Shown piece by piece: positions 1 through 9,176 of a stretch of DNA of 64,000 nucleotides. Positions within the stretch are counted from its first letter, which is position 1, and the number at the start of each line of letters is the position of its first letter. The position numbers and the translations under genes are program-made. Below the pieces are notes generated by a model. The model was not told where the DNA came from. It worked only from the letters and a program-made list of their open reading frames with translations, and searched no databases. The DNA is from Rhizobium sp. CCGE531 (GTDB lineage Bacteria; Pseudomonadota; Alphaproteobacteria; Rhizobiales; Rhizobiaceae). The stretch is taken from the NCBI RefSeq assembly GCF_003627795.1, contig NZ_CP032684.1, positions 3,470,001-3,534,000 on the forward strand, in the 5' to 3' direction.

Positions 1-505
1 ATTCCTGCTGCGCAACCCTGTTCCCACGGGCGTCTTCAAATCAGGCTTCGGCATGCGCCGCCACCCGATCCTCGGCTTCGCGCGCATGCATACCGGCGTC
101 GATTGGTCAGCGCCCCGCGGCACGCCGATCATCGCGGCCGGCAACGGCATCGTCGAAAAGGCGAGCTGGGATTCGGGTGGCTTCGGCAACCAGACCCTTA
201 TTCGCCACGCGAACGGCTACGTCTCCTCCTATAATCACCAGAGCGCCATCGCCAAGGGTATCGTTCCGGGCGCGAAAGTGGTGCAGGGCCAAGTGATCGG
301 CTTCATCGGCTCGACGGGTCTCGCAACCGGGCCCCACCTGCACTACGAGCTGATCGTCAACGGCACGAAGGTCGATCCGCTGCGCATTCGCCTTCCCGGC
401 GGCAAGTCGCTGGAAGGCGATGCGCTCGCCAAGTTCCAGGAAGAGCGCAAGCGCATCGATACGCTGCTCAGCGACGACAAGTCGAAGCAGATCGCCAGCA
501 AGTAG
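1..505 (+). CDS. M23 (LytM-type) metallopeptidase, 5' truncated
   Basis: C-terminal part of a zinc endopeptidase that would cut peptidoglycan cross-links in the periplasm. The frame is open from base 2, so the gene starts before the window. The visible part is almost entirely the peptidase M23 domain: the GFGMRRHPILG lead-in, the MHTGVD segment with the first His and Asp zinc ligands, and the GPHLHYEL segment with the HxH motif. A charged helical tail of about 30 residues follows. It converges on clpB, with a hairpin and a repeat between them. Whether it is an active enzyme or a LytM regulator of amidases depends on the missing N-terminus, but all core ligands are present. Confidence 0.9.
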   Translation, partial: FLLRNPVPTGVFKSGFGMRRHPILGFARMHTGVDWSAPRGTPIIAAGNGIVEKASWDSGGFGNQTLIRHANGYVSSYNHQSAIAKGIVPGAKVVQGQVIGFIGSTGLATGPHLHYELIVNGTKVDPLRIRLPGGKSLEGDALAKFQEERKRIDTLLSDDKSKQIASK

Positions 506-549
506 CCGAGCTGTACCCTCTCCTATTTGCGGCCAGGTCCGATAGCAAA

Positions 550-575
550 ATGGCGGCCCGAAGACCGCCATCTGT
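550..575. terminator. Hairpin between the M23 gene and clpB
   Basis: A GC-rich stem (ATGGCGG pairing with CCGCCAT) lies 45 bases after the M23 stop. On the minus strand the same stem has a TTCG tetraloop followed by TTTT, so it may also end clpB transcription. The T-tract on the plus strand is weak. Confidence 0.5.
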
Positions 576-597
576 GTTTGTTCACCCCGTGCCGCTG

Positions 598-696
598 AGA
601 GCGGTTCAATTTTTACGCAATCTCTGAACCGCTCTATCTCTTTGTTTCCTAGCAATTCCGGACGGAAAACCGCTACGCACTTTTCCTGGAATTGCT
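598..696. repeat. Rhizobial intergenic palindromic repeat, family A copy 1
   Basis: Two palindromic blocks: an outer GAGCGGTTCA / TGAACCGCTC arm pair (about 599-634) and a core (652-695) with inverted arms GCAATTCC and GGAATTGC around GGAAAACCGC. It resembles RIME-type mosaic elements of rhizobia. Read in the clpB direction it starts directly after the clpB stop codon. Other copies of this family lie near 3513, 15252, 16622 and 42809. Confidence 0.75.
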
Positions 697-3297
697 TCAG
701 GCTGCCTCGTGCACGGCCTGGCGCGGACGGAACAACAGCCGGTCCGAACCGCTGGTGACCTTGACGAGCGATCCATCCGGAATCTGACCCGAAAGGATCT
801 GCTCAGCGAGCGGATCCTGGACATATTTCTGGATCACCCGCTTCAGCGGCCTTGCGCCATAGATAGGATCGTAGCCCTTGTTGGCCAGCCAATGGCGGGC
901 ATCTTCGTCGAGCTCGAGGGTGATCTTGCGCTCCGACAACAGCTTCAGCAGCCGCTCCAGCTGGATATCGACGATCGCGCCCATCTCATCGCGCTTCAGG
1001 CGGTGGAACAGGATAATCTCGTCGATACGGTTCAGGAATTCGGGCCGGAAATGCGACCGGACCACATCCATCACCTGCTCGCGCACCACGTCGCTGTCAT
1101 CGCCGTCCTTCAACTGGGTCAGATATTCGGCGCCCAGGTTGGAGGTCATGATGATCATCGTGTTGCGGAAGTCGACCGTGCGGCCCTGCCCGTCCGTCAA
1201 GCGTCCGTCATCCAGAACCTGGAGTAGGACGTTGAAGACATCGGGGTGCGCCTTCTCGATCTCGTCGAACAGCACGACCTGATAGGGCCTGCGACGGACA
1301 GCTTCGGTCAGCGCACCGCCCTCCTCGTAGCCGACATAGCCGGGAGGGGCGCCGATCAGCCGGGCCACGGAGTGCTTCTCCATGTACTCGGACATATCCA
1401 TGCGCACCATGGCCGTGTCATCGTCGAAGAGGAAGCGGGCAAGCGCCTTGGTCAGCTCCGTCTTGCCGACGCCGGTCGGACCGAGGAAGATGAACGAGCC
1501 GATCGGCCGGTTGGGGTCCTGCAGGCCCGCGCGCGAACGGCGAACGGCGCGCGAAACAGCCTGAACGGCATCACCCTGGCCGACGACCCACTTTGCCAGC
1601 TCGTCTTCCATCCTGAGCAGCTTGTCGCGCTCACCTTCCAGCATCTTGTCAACAGGAATCCCCGTCCAGCGGGAAACGATCTGGGCGATGTTATCGGCCG
1701 TGACCACTTCCTGCACCATGGAATCGCGGGCGCCGTCCTGCTCTTCCGCAGCCTTGAGTTCTGTCTCCAGCTTCGGGATCACACCATAGGCAAGCTCGCC
1801 GGCGCGCTGGAACTCGCCCTTGCGCTGGGCGATCGCCAGTTCGTTGCGCGCTTCGTCGAGCTGCTTCTTCAGATCGGCGGCCAGACCCAGCTTCTGCTTC
1901 TCGGCCTGCCAACGCGCAGTCAGCGCATCGGCCTCCTCTTCCAGCGAGGTGAGCTCCGTCTCCAGCCGTTTCAGCCGGTCGGCCGAGGCCTGGTCGGTCT
2001 CCTTCTTCAGCGCTTCGCGCTCGATCTTCAGCTGGATGATGCGGCGATCCAGTTCGTCGAGCTCTTCCGGTTTCGAATCCACCTGCATGCGCAGGCGCGC
2101 CGCCGCCTCGTCCATCAGGTCGATGGCCTTATCCGGCAGGAAGCGATCGGTGATGTAGCGGTTCGACAGCGTAGCAGCCGCCACCAGGGCGGCATCGGCG
2201 ATGCGGACCTTGTGGTGCTGCTCATATTTTTCCTTCAAGCCGCGCAGGATCGAGATCGTGTCCTCGACCGTCGGCTCTTCGACCATGACGGGCTGGAAGC
2301 GGCGGGCAAGGGCCGGATCCTTTTCGACATGTTTGCGGTATTCATCGAGCGTGGTCGCGCCGACGCAGTGCAGCTCGCCGCGGGCAAGCGCGGGCTTCAG
2401 GAGGTTCGAGGCATCCATGGCGCCATCGGCCTTGCCGGCACCGACCAGCGTGTGCATTTCGTCGATGAACAGGATGATCTCGCCGTTTTCCGACTGCACC
2501 TCGTTGAGCACGGCCTTCAGCCGCTCTTCGAACTCGCCGCGAAACTTCGCGCCGGCAATCAGGGCGCCCATGTCGAGCGCCATCAGCTTCTTGTCCTTCA
2601 GCGATTCCGGCACGTCGCCATTGACGATGCGCAGCGCCAGGCCCTCGACGATGGCCGTCTTGCCGACGCCGGGCTCGCCGATGAGCACGGGGTTGTTCTT
2701 GGTACGGCGGGACAGGACCTGGATGGTGCGGCGGATTTCATCGTCGCGGCCGATTACCGGGTCGAGCTTGCCGTCGCGCGCCTCGGCGGTGAGGTCACGG
2801 GCATATTTCTTCAGGGAATCGAAGCCCTGCTCGGCATTGGAAGAGTCGGCGGTGCGGCCTTTGCGGATATCGTTGATGACTTGATTGAGCGCAACCGGCG
2901 TAATGCCGGCCTTCTTCAGGGTTGCCGACGTCGAAGCCGTGGGCTCGATCGCCAGCGCCTGCAGGAGACGCTCGACGGTAACGAAACTGTCGCCGGCCTT
3001 CTTCGCGGCTTCCTCGGCGGCCGCAAAGACCTTGGCGAGCGGCTGCGAAAGATAAATCTGGCCATCGCCGCCGGAAACCTTCGGAAGCTTGGCAAGTGCG
3101 GCATCATTGGCAAGGCGGGCGGCCTTGGCGTCGCCGCCGGCGCGTTCGATCAGCGAGGCAGCCATGCCCTGATCGTCGTCCAGTAGCACCTTCAGCACAT
3201 GTTCGGGAGCGAACTGCTGGTTACCCTGCGCGAGCGCATAGGTCTGGGCGGATTGCAGGAAACCACGCACCCGCTCGGAGTATTTTTCAATATTCAT
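697..3297 (-). CDS. clpB: ATP-dependent disaggregase ClpB
   Basis: Hexameric AAA+ chaperone that works with DnaK to pull proteins out of aggregates after heat stress. The 866 residues match the usual length. The order is an N-terminal Clp repeat domain (about 1-150), NBD1 with Walker A GEPGVGKT near residue 205, a coiled-coil middle domain rich in Glu/Lys/Leu (about 400-530), and NBD2 with Walker A GPTGVGKT near 605 followed by the C-terminal domain. The start fits the conserved MNIEKY opening and has an AGGTCTC-type ribosome site just upstream. A candidate heat-shock promoter lies at 3418-3448. The gene is monocistronic, ending in a family A repeat. Confidence 0.98.
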   Translation of the reverse strand: MNIEKYSERVRGFLQSAQTYALAQGNQQFAPEHVLKVLLDDDQGMAASLIERAGGDAKAARLANDAALAKLPKVSGGDGQIYLSQPLAKVFAAAEEAAKKAGDSFVTVERLLQALAIEPTASTSATLKKAGITPVALNQVINDIRKGRTADSSNAEQGFDSLKKYARDLTAEARDGKLDPVIGRDDEIRRTIQVLSRRTKNNPVLIGEPGVGKTAIVEGLALRIVNGDVPESLKDKKLMALDMGALIAGAKFRGEFEERLKAVLNEVQSENGEIILFIDEMHTLVGAGKADGAMDASNLLKPALARGELHCVGATTLDEYRKHVEKDPALARRFQPVMVEEPTVEDTISILRGLKEKYEQHHKVRIADAALVAAATLSNRYITDRFLPDKAIDLMDEAAARLRMQVDSKPEELDELDRRIIQLKIEREALKKETDQASADRLKRLETELTSLEEEADALTARWQAEKQKLGLAADLKKQLDEARNELAIAQRKGEFQRAGELAYGVIPKLETELKAAEEQDGARDSMVQEVVTADNIAQIVSRWTGIPVDKMLEGERDKLLRMEDELAKWVVGQGDAVQAVSRAVRRSRAGLQDPNRPIGSFIFLGPTGVGKTELTKALARFLFDDDTAMVRMDMSEYMEKHSVARLIGAPPGYVGYEEGGALTEAVRRRPYQVVLFDEIEKAHPDVFNVLLQVLDDGRLTDGQGRTVDFRNTMIIMTSNLGAEYLTQLKDGDDSDVVREQVMDVVRSHFRPEFLNRIDEIILFHRLKRDEMGAIVDIQLERLLKLLSERKITLELDEDARHWLANKGYDPIYGARPLKRVIQKYVQDPLAEQILSGQIPDGSLVKVTSGSDRLLFRPRQAVHEAA

Positions 3298-3417
3298 ATG
3301 AGACCTCCATGAATCGCTCTGCCCTGACCGGCGCAGACCGATGATTGAGATTGAGCCCCCTCAAGAGGCGGGCCCGCCTTTCCGCCATTGAGATTTGCGG
3401 CAAGGCAACTGGGGAGA

Positions 3418-3448
3418 ATATGGGAGGATATTTGAAGAGTTTAAAGGG
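3418..3448 (-). promoter_or_regulatory. Candidate RpoH (heat-shock) promoter of clpB
   Basis: Read on the minus strand: CCCTTTAA, a 17-base spacer, then CCATAT. The alphaproteobacterial RpoH pattern is close to CNCTTGAA, 16-17 bases, CCATAT, so there is one mismatch in the -35 part and none in the -10. It would give a leader of roughly 110 bases. Heat-shock control of clpB is expected from the family; this site is an inference. Confidence 0.4.
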
Positions 3449-3512
3449 TCGCGGAATGGAAAAACCGACCGGAGTTGCTCCATCCGCTTCTGCAGTTGAA
3501 GAAGCGCCGCTT

Positions 3513-3614
3513 AGAGCAGTTCCAGGAAAAGTGCGCAGCGGTTTTCCGTCCGGAATGCGTGAAAACAAGAGCATAGAGCGCTTTCGCGATCCGAAGAAAG
3601 GGGAGAGGCTCTAG
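3513..3614. repeat. Rhizobial palindromic repeat, family A copy 2
   Basis: Begins AGAGCAGTTCCAGGAAAAG, continues with GCGGTTTTCCGTCCGGAATGC and ends with an AGAGCG...GAGGCTCT arm. It lies in the 418-base gap between clpB and the DUF4167 gene. The rest of that gap holds the clpB promoter candidate and the terminator of the DUF4167 gene; no gene is visible. Confidence 0.7.
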
Positions 3615-3641
3615 CCCCGAAAGAGAGCTTCCCGCTTGTAC

Positions 3642-3670
3642 AAAAAGAAATGGCGGCTTCCGCCGCCATT
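3642..3670 (-). terminator. Rho-independent terminator of the DUF4167 gene
   Basis: On the minus strand: AATGGCGGC, loop GGAA, GCCGCCATT, followed by TCTTTTTG. It lies 46 bases after the stop codon of the DUF4167 gene. A stem plus a T-run makes this a good intrinsic terminator. Confidence 0.75.
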
Positions 3671-3715
3671 CCCGCATTCTCGCTTCAATAGTCCGGCTCG
3701 CTCCTGCGGAACGAC

Positions 3716-4417
3716 TTATTCCGAATTAGCGTCAGCCAAAGCCGGCGCCTCGCCTGAAGCAGCCTCGCCCTCACCTTCGCCCTCATCGGCGGCGGCGCTG
3801 CGGCGCGGCTGGCGACGCGGACGGTTGCCGCCGGCGCTGCGGCGGCGCGGCTGGCGCTCGGTGGCGCTCACCGCCGGGGTTTCCTCTTCGATCGCGACTT
3901 CGGCCGGGATGCCTTCGATTACCGGCTGCGGACCGGTGCCGTTGATCGCTTCCTGCTCGGGAGCCGGAGCGGCGGCAGCGGCCGGAGCCTCATGCCGCGG
4001 GCGAGCCGGAGGCGGAGCCATCTGCGGCTGGTCGTCGATCTCGCTTGCATCCATATCGTCGATATCACGGTCGCCCGTGTCGCGATCATTGTAATTGTGC
4101 TGATCGTCGCGCTGATAGCGCTCCTGCATCTGCGCCTGGGCGCTGGCAATGATCCGATTATAGTGCTCGGCATGCTGCAGGTAGTTCTCAGCCATAACGC
4201 GGTCGCCGGAGCTCTGGGCATCGCGAGCCAAGGCCGCATATTTCTCGGCGATATGCTGTGCGGTTCCGCGGATCTTTACATCGGGACCGGAGCTATCGTA
4301 AGTCCTGGTCAGCGGGTTCGAGCCCTTGCGGTTGAAATTGTTGTTGTTATTTCCGCCGCCACCGTTGTTGTTGTTACCACGCCCCCGACCGCGCTTGTTT
4401 TGCTGTCCTGGCCTCAT
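3716..4417 (-). CDS. DUF4167 domain protein with Asn/Gly-rich and Arg-rich tails
   Basis: Function not established. The 233 residues divide into an N-terminal low-complexity stretch (RGRGNNNNGGGGNNNNN, about 10-28), a conserved DUF4167 helical core (about 35-105, containing the RTYDSSGPDVKIRGTAQHI and NYLQHAEHYNRI segments), then a Pro/Ala/Glu-rich linker and a basic RRQPRR cluster with an acidic tail. The composition suggests binding to RNA or ribosomes, but this is inference. The start has GGATCT six bases upstream. It lies next to prmC/prfA, which is usual in Rhizobiales and fits a link to translation. It ends in its own terminator. Confidence 0.88.
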   Translation of the reverse strand: MRPGQQNKRGRGRGNNNNGGGGNNNNNFNRKGSNPLTRTYDSSGPDVKIRGTAQHIAEKYAALARDAQSSGDRVMAENYLQHAEHYNRIIASAQAQMQERYQRDDQHNYNDRDTGDRDIDDMDASEIDDQPQMAPPPARPRHEAPAAAAAPAPEQEAINGTGPQPVIEGIPAEVAIEEETPAVSATERQPRRRSAGGNRPRRQPRRSAAADEGEGEGEAASGEAPALADANSE

Positions 4418-4765
4418 AGATCCTTCACCTGAATTCTCTTCGTTGGGATAAAATCATACACGACACCTGCCGCCGCGGTTCGGAGATTCCCGAACCAGGG
4501 CCTGCGTGCCGCAAGCAAACTGCGCTTTAGCGCCGGTCTGCCGCTCGACTACGTCAGATTAAACTGATCACGCATTGGGTTATCTTCAACCTTTGACACT
4601 CTTACCAAAGAGCGGATCCCCGAGGCTGTCCAAGATAAGCGAATCGTCTCGCCTATTCCCAGCCGCCCAACGCGTGAGCGCAACCTATATTGCTTCCTCA
4701 GGAAATCCAAGCTTTTTCTTTGCGATAACAACAGGGGTTCCACAAATCCGCTGCAAAATGTCGCG
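4418..4765. other. 348-base gap without a gene
   Basis: I see no supported coding sequence, repeat or RNA here. GC content is somewhat lower than in the neighbours. It must hold the promoter of the DUF4167 gene (minus strand, reading from about 4500 downwards) and the 3' end of the prfA-prmC transcript. Confidence 0.5.
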
Positions 4766-5641
4766 TTAATGTTGAAATTCAAACACAAGGACCCGGTCGT
4801 TCTGGCCGTAGTCACGAACCGCTTCGACAAGGGAAAATCCTGCTCCTTCAAAAATTGAAGTCACCGTTTCACGCTGATCGTAACCGATCTCTACCCCTAT
4901 CATGCCATCCGGATGTAGAAACCGCGCCGCATCCTTTGCGATCGCCCTGTATGCATCCAGCCCATCAAGGCCCCCGTCAAGAGCCGCGGGAGGATCGAAA
5001 TCCTTTACTTCTGGAGCGAGAGTGGAAATGACACTGGACGCAATATAGGGCGGATTTGAGACAATCACATGAAAACATTCGTGGATGGCATCAAACCAGC
5101 TTCCATGCGCAGTGCCAAACCGCGCCGCTAGACCATTCTGCTCAGCGTTCCCGCGAGCGGTTTCCAGCGCCTCGCTGGAAATATCGGAACCTACGCCCGT
5201 TGCTTTGGGGCATTCATGAAGCAGAGCCAGGCAGATGGCTCCCGTTCCCGTTCCGATATCCAGTATATGGACATTGCCGACCTTGGATTCAAGACGCCGC
5301 ATATGTGGCAGCATCGTATCGACGAGAATTTCAGTATCGGGCCTTGGTTCGAGCGTCGCCGCCGAGAGCCGCAGGGAGAGGCCGTAGAACTCCCGCTCGC
5401 CAAGAATCCGATGGACAGGCTCATGGTTGAGCCGGCGGGCAATCGCCGCCCTCACCGCCGCCGCATCCTTCGCAGACACGTCCTCGGAGCCTCGGGTCAC
5501 CAGTTCGGTGGCGGCGAGGTGAAGAAGGCCGCCGACAAGAATGCGCGCTTCCGTGGCGGGATCGTCAAGGTCGGCCTCGGCAAAACGAGCGCGCACCTCC
5601 TGCAGGAGTCCGGAAACGGTCGACCCCTGCCCGCAGCTCAT
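4766..5641 (-). CDS. prmC: Release factor glutamine methyltransferase PrmC
   Basis: SAM-dependent N5-glutamine methyltransferase that modifies the Gln of the GGQ motif in release factors, raising termination efficiency. The 291 residues contain an N-terminal helical substrate domain (about 1-95), the SAM-binding motif I ([13 protein letters not shown]) and the diagnostic NPPY catalytic motif (SNPPYIAS). Its ATG overlaps the TGA of prfA by 4 bases, so modifier and substrate are translationally coupled. The start is fixed by that overlap. No separate promoter is seen. Confidence 0.96.
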   Translation of the reverse strand: MSCGQGSTVSGLLQEVRARFAEADLDDPATEARILVGGLLHLAATELVTRGSEDVSAKDAAAVRAAIARRLNHEPVHRILGEREFYGLSLRLSAATLEPRPDTEILVDTMLPHMRRLESKVGNVHILDIGTGTGAICLALLHECPKATGVGSDISSEALETARGNAEQNGLAARFGTAHGSWFDAIHECFHVIVSNPPYIASSVISTLAPEVKDFDPPAALDGGLDGLDAYRAIAKDAARFLHPDGMIGVEIGYDQRETVTSIFEGAGFSLVEAVRDYGQNDRVLVFEFQH

Positions 5642-6717
5642 GCCTGTTCGCCGAGCTGGGCGAGCTGGCTCGCCTGGTAATCCGCCAACAGCGCATCGAC
5701 CACTTCGTCGATCTCGCCGACCATCATCCGGTCGAGCTTGTAGAGCGTCAGGTTGATGCGGTGATCGGTGATGCGTCCCTGCGGGAAATTATAGGTGCGG
5801 ATGCGTTCGGACCGATCGCCGGAGCCGACCTGGCTTTTGCGGTCGGCGGAACGCTCGCTGTCGGCGCGCTGGCGCTCCATGTCGAACAGGCGCGACCGCA
5901 GCACCTGCATCGCCTTGGCGCGGTTCTGGTGCTGCGACTTTTCCGAGCTCGTGACGACGATGCCCGAGGGAAGATGGGTGATGCGCACGGCCGAGTCGGT
6001 CGTGTTGACATGCTGGCCGCCGGCGCCCGAAGAGCGCATGGTGTCGATGCGGATATCCTCGGGCCGGATTTCGATATCGATTTCCTCGGCTTCCGGCAGC
6101 ACGGCAACGGTTGCCGCCGAGGTATGGATGCGCCCGCCGGCTTCGGTTTCCGGCACGCGCTGTACGCGATGGACGCCGGATTCGAATTTCAGCCGGGAGA
6201 ACACGCCCTTGCCGCTGATCGTAGCGATGATTTCCTTGTATCCGCCCGCTTCGCCCTCGCTGGCGGACAGAACCTCCACCTTCCAGCCATTGGCGGCCGC
6301 GAAACGCTCATACATGCGGAAGAGATCGCCTGCGAAAAGTGCTGCCTCGGAACCGCCCGTGCCGGCGCGGATTTCGAGGATCGCGCTCTTCTCGTCGGCT
6401 GCATCCTTCGGCAAAAGCTCGATCTGGATCTCTTTTTCCAGCGTCTCGATGCGCTCCTTGACCTCGGGCAGCTCCATCTCGGCGAGGTCGCGCATGTCAC
6501 GGTCGACGGACTTATCGGCGAGCATGGTTTCAAGATCGGCGGCTTCGGAGACGGCGTGCTGATAGTCCCGAATCTTGATCACGACCGGCTGCAGTTCGGA
6601 ATATTCGGAAGCAAGCTTTACATAGACATCCGCGGCCGGACCGGCGGACATGCGCGCCTCGATCTCGCCGAAACGGCGTTCCAATTCGCGCATCTTTTCA
6701 ATGGGGAGCTTCGCCAC
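5638..6717 (-). CDS. prfA: Peptide chain release factor 1
   Basis: Recognises UAA and UAG and triggers peptide release in the ribosome. The length of 359 residues is typical of RF1. The GGQ peptidyl-transferase motif sits in [18 protein letters not shown], and RF1-type surrounding sequence ([10 protein letters not shown]) follows. It is first in an operon with prmC, which methylates its GGQ glutamine. The upstream 90-base gap to ptsP carries a degenerate repeat. Confidence 0.97.
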   Translation of the reverse strand: MAKLPIEKMRELERRFGEIEARMSAGPAADVYVKLASEYSELQPVVIKIRDYQHAVSEAADLETMLADKSVDRDMRDLAEMELPEVKERIETLEKEIQIELLPKDAADEKSAILEIRAGTGGSEAALFAGDLFRMYERFAAANGWKVEVLSASEGEAGGYKEIIATISGKGVFSRLKFESGVHRVQRVPETEAGGRIHTSAATVAVLPEAEEIDIEIRPEDIRIDTMRSSGAGGQHVNTTDSAVRITHLPSGIVVTSSEKSQHQNRAKAMQVLRSRLFDMERQRADSERSADRKSQVGSGDRSERIRTYNFPQGRITDHRINLTLYKLDRMMVGEIDEVVDALLADYQASQLAQLGEQA

Positions 6718-6758
6718 CCTCTACTCCAATTCTTCTTATTATCTCTGCTGTGATGTGA

Positions 6759-6810
6759 TGCGCATGATCTTGTCCGGAAACCGCTTCGTGTCTTTCAGGA
6801 TCACACGCTA
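6759..6810. repeat. Degenerate family B-like palindrome
   Basis: GCGCATGATCTTGTCCGG, then AAACCGC and a decayed GGATCA arm. It matches the GCATGATGTCGTCCG / CGGCATCATGC half of the family B repeats near 20256, 51812 and 56092, with several mismatches. It directly follows the ptsP stop codon, like other copies in this window. Confidence 0.5.
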
Positions 6811-9075
6811 AAGCGGAATATTGTGGCTCTCGGCGAAGCGCGCAAGGATATCCCGCATGGAAGTCGTCGGCTGCCTGTCATCGAGCGCGGTCTCCATGAC
6901 ATCAGACAGGGCCTGGAGGTCGAGCCCGAGCAGCATCGCCTTGACCGGACCGATCGAGGCAGGCGACATCGAAACCGAGCGGAAGCCGAGGCCGAGCAGG
7001 GCCATCGCCGAAATCGTCTTGCCGGCCAGCTCGCCGCACAGCGTCACCGGTGTCTTGTTGCGCTCGCCGGCGCGCACGATATCGCGCAGGATGCGCAGGA
7101 AGGGCCGTTCGAGCGGATCGAAGCGGTCCGACACGCGCGCATTGCCGCGGTCCACCGCCATCGCGAACTGGAACAGATCGTTGGAGCCGACGGAAACGAA
7201 ATCGACTTCCGCCATCAGCTCATCCAGCTGCCACAGCAGCGCCGGCACTTCCAGCATCGCTCCGAACTGGAGCTTGCGCGGCAGGCCGTGTCCGAAGCGC
7301 GAGAGATGCTGCACTTCCTTCTGCAGCAGCTCGCGCACGGCCCTGATCTCGGAAACTTCCGTGACCATCGGCACCATCATCTTCAATTCGTTGTCGGCCG
7401 CGGCCTTCAGCATAGCCCTGAGCTGCGTGCGCAGCAGGCCCGGCCGGTCGAGCGAGAGGCGGATGGCGCGCCAGCCGAGCGCCGGGTTTTCTTCCTCATG
7501 CGCGCGGAAATAAGGAACGACCTTGTCGCCGCCGATATCAAGCGTGCGGAAAGTCACGACGTGCCCGACCGCCTGCTTCATCACATTGCGATAGAAGGCT
7601 TCCTGCTCTTCGGCCTTCGGCATAGTCGAGGCGATCATGAACTGCAGCTCGGTGCGGAAAAGGCCAATACCCTCGGCGCCGGATTCGGCAAGCTGCGGCA
7701 GATCGACCAGCAGGCCGGCATTCATCATCAGCGTAACGCGTTGCCCGTCCCGGGTGACCGGCTCGACCGCCCGCAATGCACGGAACTGCTCCTGCCGGCG
7801 GGCACGAAACCGCACCTTCTCCTCATAGGAGCGCTGGTGATCGGCCATCGGCCGGAGATGCACATGGCCGCCATCACCATCGATGATGACCGAATCGCCA
7901 TTCTCTGCAAGCGCGACGACACCTGCCGCCTGCCCGACGACGGGAATGCCCATGGCGCGCGCGACGATGACGACATGGCTCGTAACCGCGCCCTCTTCCA
8001 GCACCAGGCCGCGAATGTTGGCGCGGGGATAATCGAGCAGTTCCGCTGCACCCATGGCGCGCGCGAAGATGATCGCATCGTTTGGAAAACCCTCGGCGCT
8101 GGTGCGGCCCGAATGGCCGATGAGCTGCCGGAGCAATCGGTTCGCCAGGTCCTCGAAATCGTGCATGCGCTCGCGAAGATAGGGATCGGTCAGGCGCATC
8201 ATGCGCGCCTTCGTGTCGCTCTGCACCTTTTCGACCGCCGCTTCCGCGGTCAGGCCATTGCGGACGGCTTCCTCGAGCTTGCGCACCCAGCCCTGGTCGT
8301 GCGCGAACATGCGGTAGGTTTCAAGCACCTCGCGATGCTCGCCCTCCATCGAGACGTCGCGGCGCGACAGCATGTCGTCGATCGAGATGCGCAGCGAGCC
8401 GAGCGCTTCGGCCAGGCGGCCGATTTCCTTGTCGGCATCATCGTTCAGCAGGTTGGTGACGACGATGCGCGGCTCGTGCAGAACGACATAACCGAGGCCG
8501 ATGCCTTCATTGTAGGTATCGCCGTCGATGGTGACAGAGCGGGTGAGATCGAGCTCCAGGCCGGGCTTGGTGATCTTCTTCAGCTCGCCGGTGGCGATCA
8601 TTTCGGCCAGCACCATGGCCGTCGTTTCGAGCGCCTCCAGCTCTTCCTCGCGATAGGTGCGGCTCGCCTTGTTCTGAACGACGAGAACGCCGAGCGACCG
8701 CCCCGTGCGCAGGATCGGCACGCCGAGGAAGGAGTGGTAGATCTCTTCGCCGGTTTCCGGCAGGTAGCGGTAGGCGGGATGCGATTGCGCGTCCGAAAGG
8801 TTCAGCGGCTGGGCGGAGGCGGCAATCGTGCCGACAAGGCCCTGCCCCATCTTCAATTGCGAAAGGTGGACGGCCTCTTTCTTCAGACCCTCGGTAGCAT
8901 AAAGTTCGAGGACGCCGTCCGCGCGCAGCACATAGACCGAGCAGACCTCGGCGACCATGTTGCTGGCAATCTGGCGGACGATCCGGTCAAGGCGCTCCTG
9001 CGGCTCCAGCGGCTCCGCCATCAACTCGCGTAGCCGCTTGAGCAGAACGCGTGGACCGCCGGATAGGTCTCTCAT
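6808..9075 (-). CDS. ptsP: PEP-protein phosphotransferase PtsP (nitrogen PTS enzyme I)
   Basis: Takes phosphate from phosphoenolpyruvate and passes it to NPr, starting the PTSNtr relay that links nitrogen, carbon and potassium status to regulation; it transports no sugar itself. The 755 residues start with a GAF sensor domain (about 20-160, expected to sense glutamine), then the enzyme I N-terminal domain, the swivelling phospho-His domain with TSHVVIVAR (catalytic His about residue 367), and the PEP-binding TIM barrel with GGDKVVPYF and the SVGSNDLFQF signature. It lies between prfA and lysC, the normal rhizobial order, and about 100 bases separate it from lysC. Confidence 0.96.
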   Translation of the reverse strand: MRDLSGGPRVLLKRLRELMAEPLEPQERLDRIVRQIASNMVAEVCSVYVLRADGVLELYATEGLKKEAVHLSQLKMGQGLVGTIAASAQPLNLSDAQSHPAYRYLPETGEEIYHSFLGVPILRTGRSLGVLVVQNKASRTYREEELEALETTAMVLAEMIATGELKKITKPGLELDLTRSVTIDGDTYNEGIGLGYVVLHEPRIVVTNLLNDDADKEIGRLAEALGSLRISIDDMLSRRDVSMEGEHREVLETYRMFAHDQGWVRKLEEAVRNGLTAEAAVEKVQSDTKARMMRLTDPYLRERMHDFEDLANRLLRQLIGHSGRTSAEGFPNDAIIFARAMGAAELLDYPRANIRGLVLEEGAVTSHVVIVARAMGIPVVGQAAGVVALAENGDSVIIDGDGGHVHLRPMADHQRSYEEKVRFRARRQEQFRALRAVEPVTRDGQRVTLMMNAGLLVDLPQLAESGAEGIGLFRTELQFMIASTMPKAEEQEAFYRNVMKQAVGHVVTFRTLDIGGDKVVPYFRAHEEENPALGWRAIRLSLDRPGLLRTQLRAMLKAAADNELKMMVPMVTEVSEIRAVRELLQKEVQHLSRFGHGLPRKLQFGAMLEVPALLWQLDELMAEVDFVSVGSNDLFQFAMAVDRGNARVSDRFDPLERPFLRILRDIVRAGERNKTPVTLCGELAGKTISAMALLGLGFRSVSMSPASIGPVKAMLLGLDLQALSDVMETALDDRQPTTSMRDILARFAESHNIPL

Positions 9076-9176
9076 TGCGCCACTAGCTCCCGAATCAAGA
9101 TGTCATGCCCGTCTTGCCCCACGTCAGGGCCGGCCGAAACTCGCCTCCGTCACGGTCCGTTGTCAGCAGTCCTGAA

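Noticed and set aside
1246..3186. Long plus-strand open frame of 646 codons
   Set aside because: It is entirely antisense to clpB, with a composition typical of GC-rich shadow frames (Arg/His/Gly-rich), and no motif.
4549..4851. Minus-strand open frame of about 100 codons between prmC and the DUF4167 gene
   Set aside because: It overlaps the 3' end of prmC, its amino acid pattern shows no domain, and no ribosome site precedes the start.
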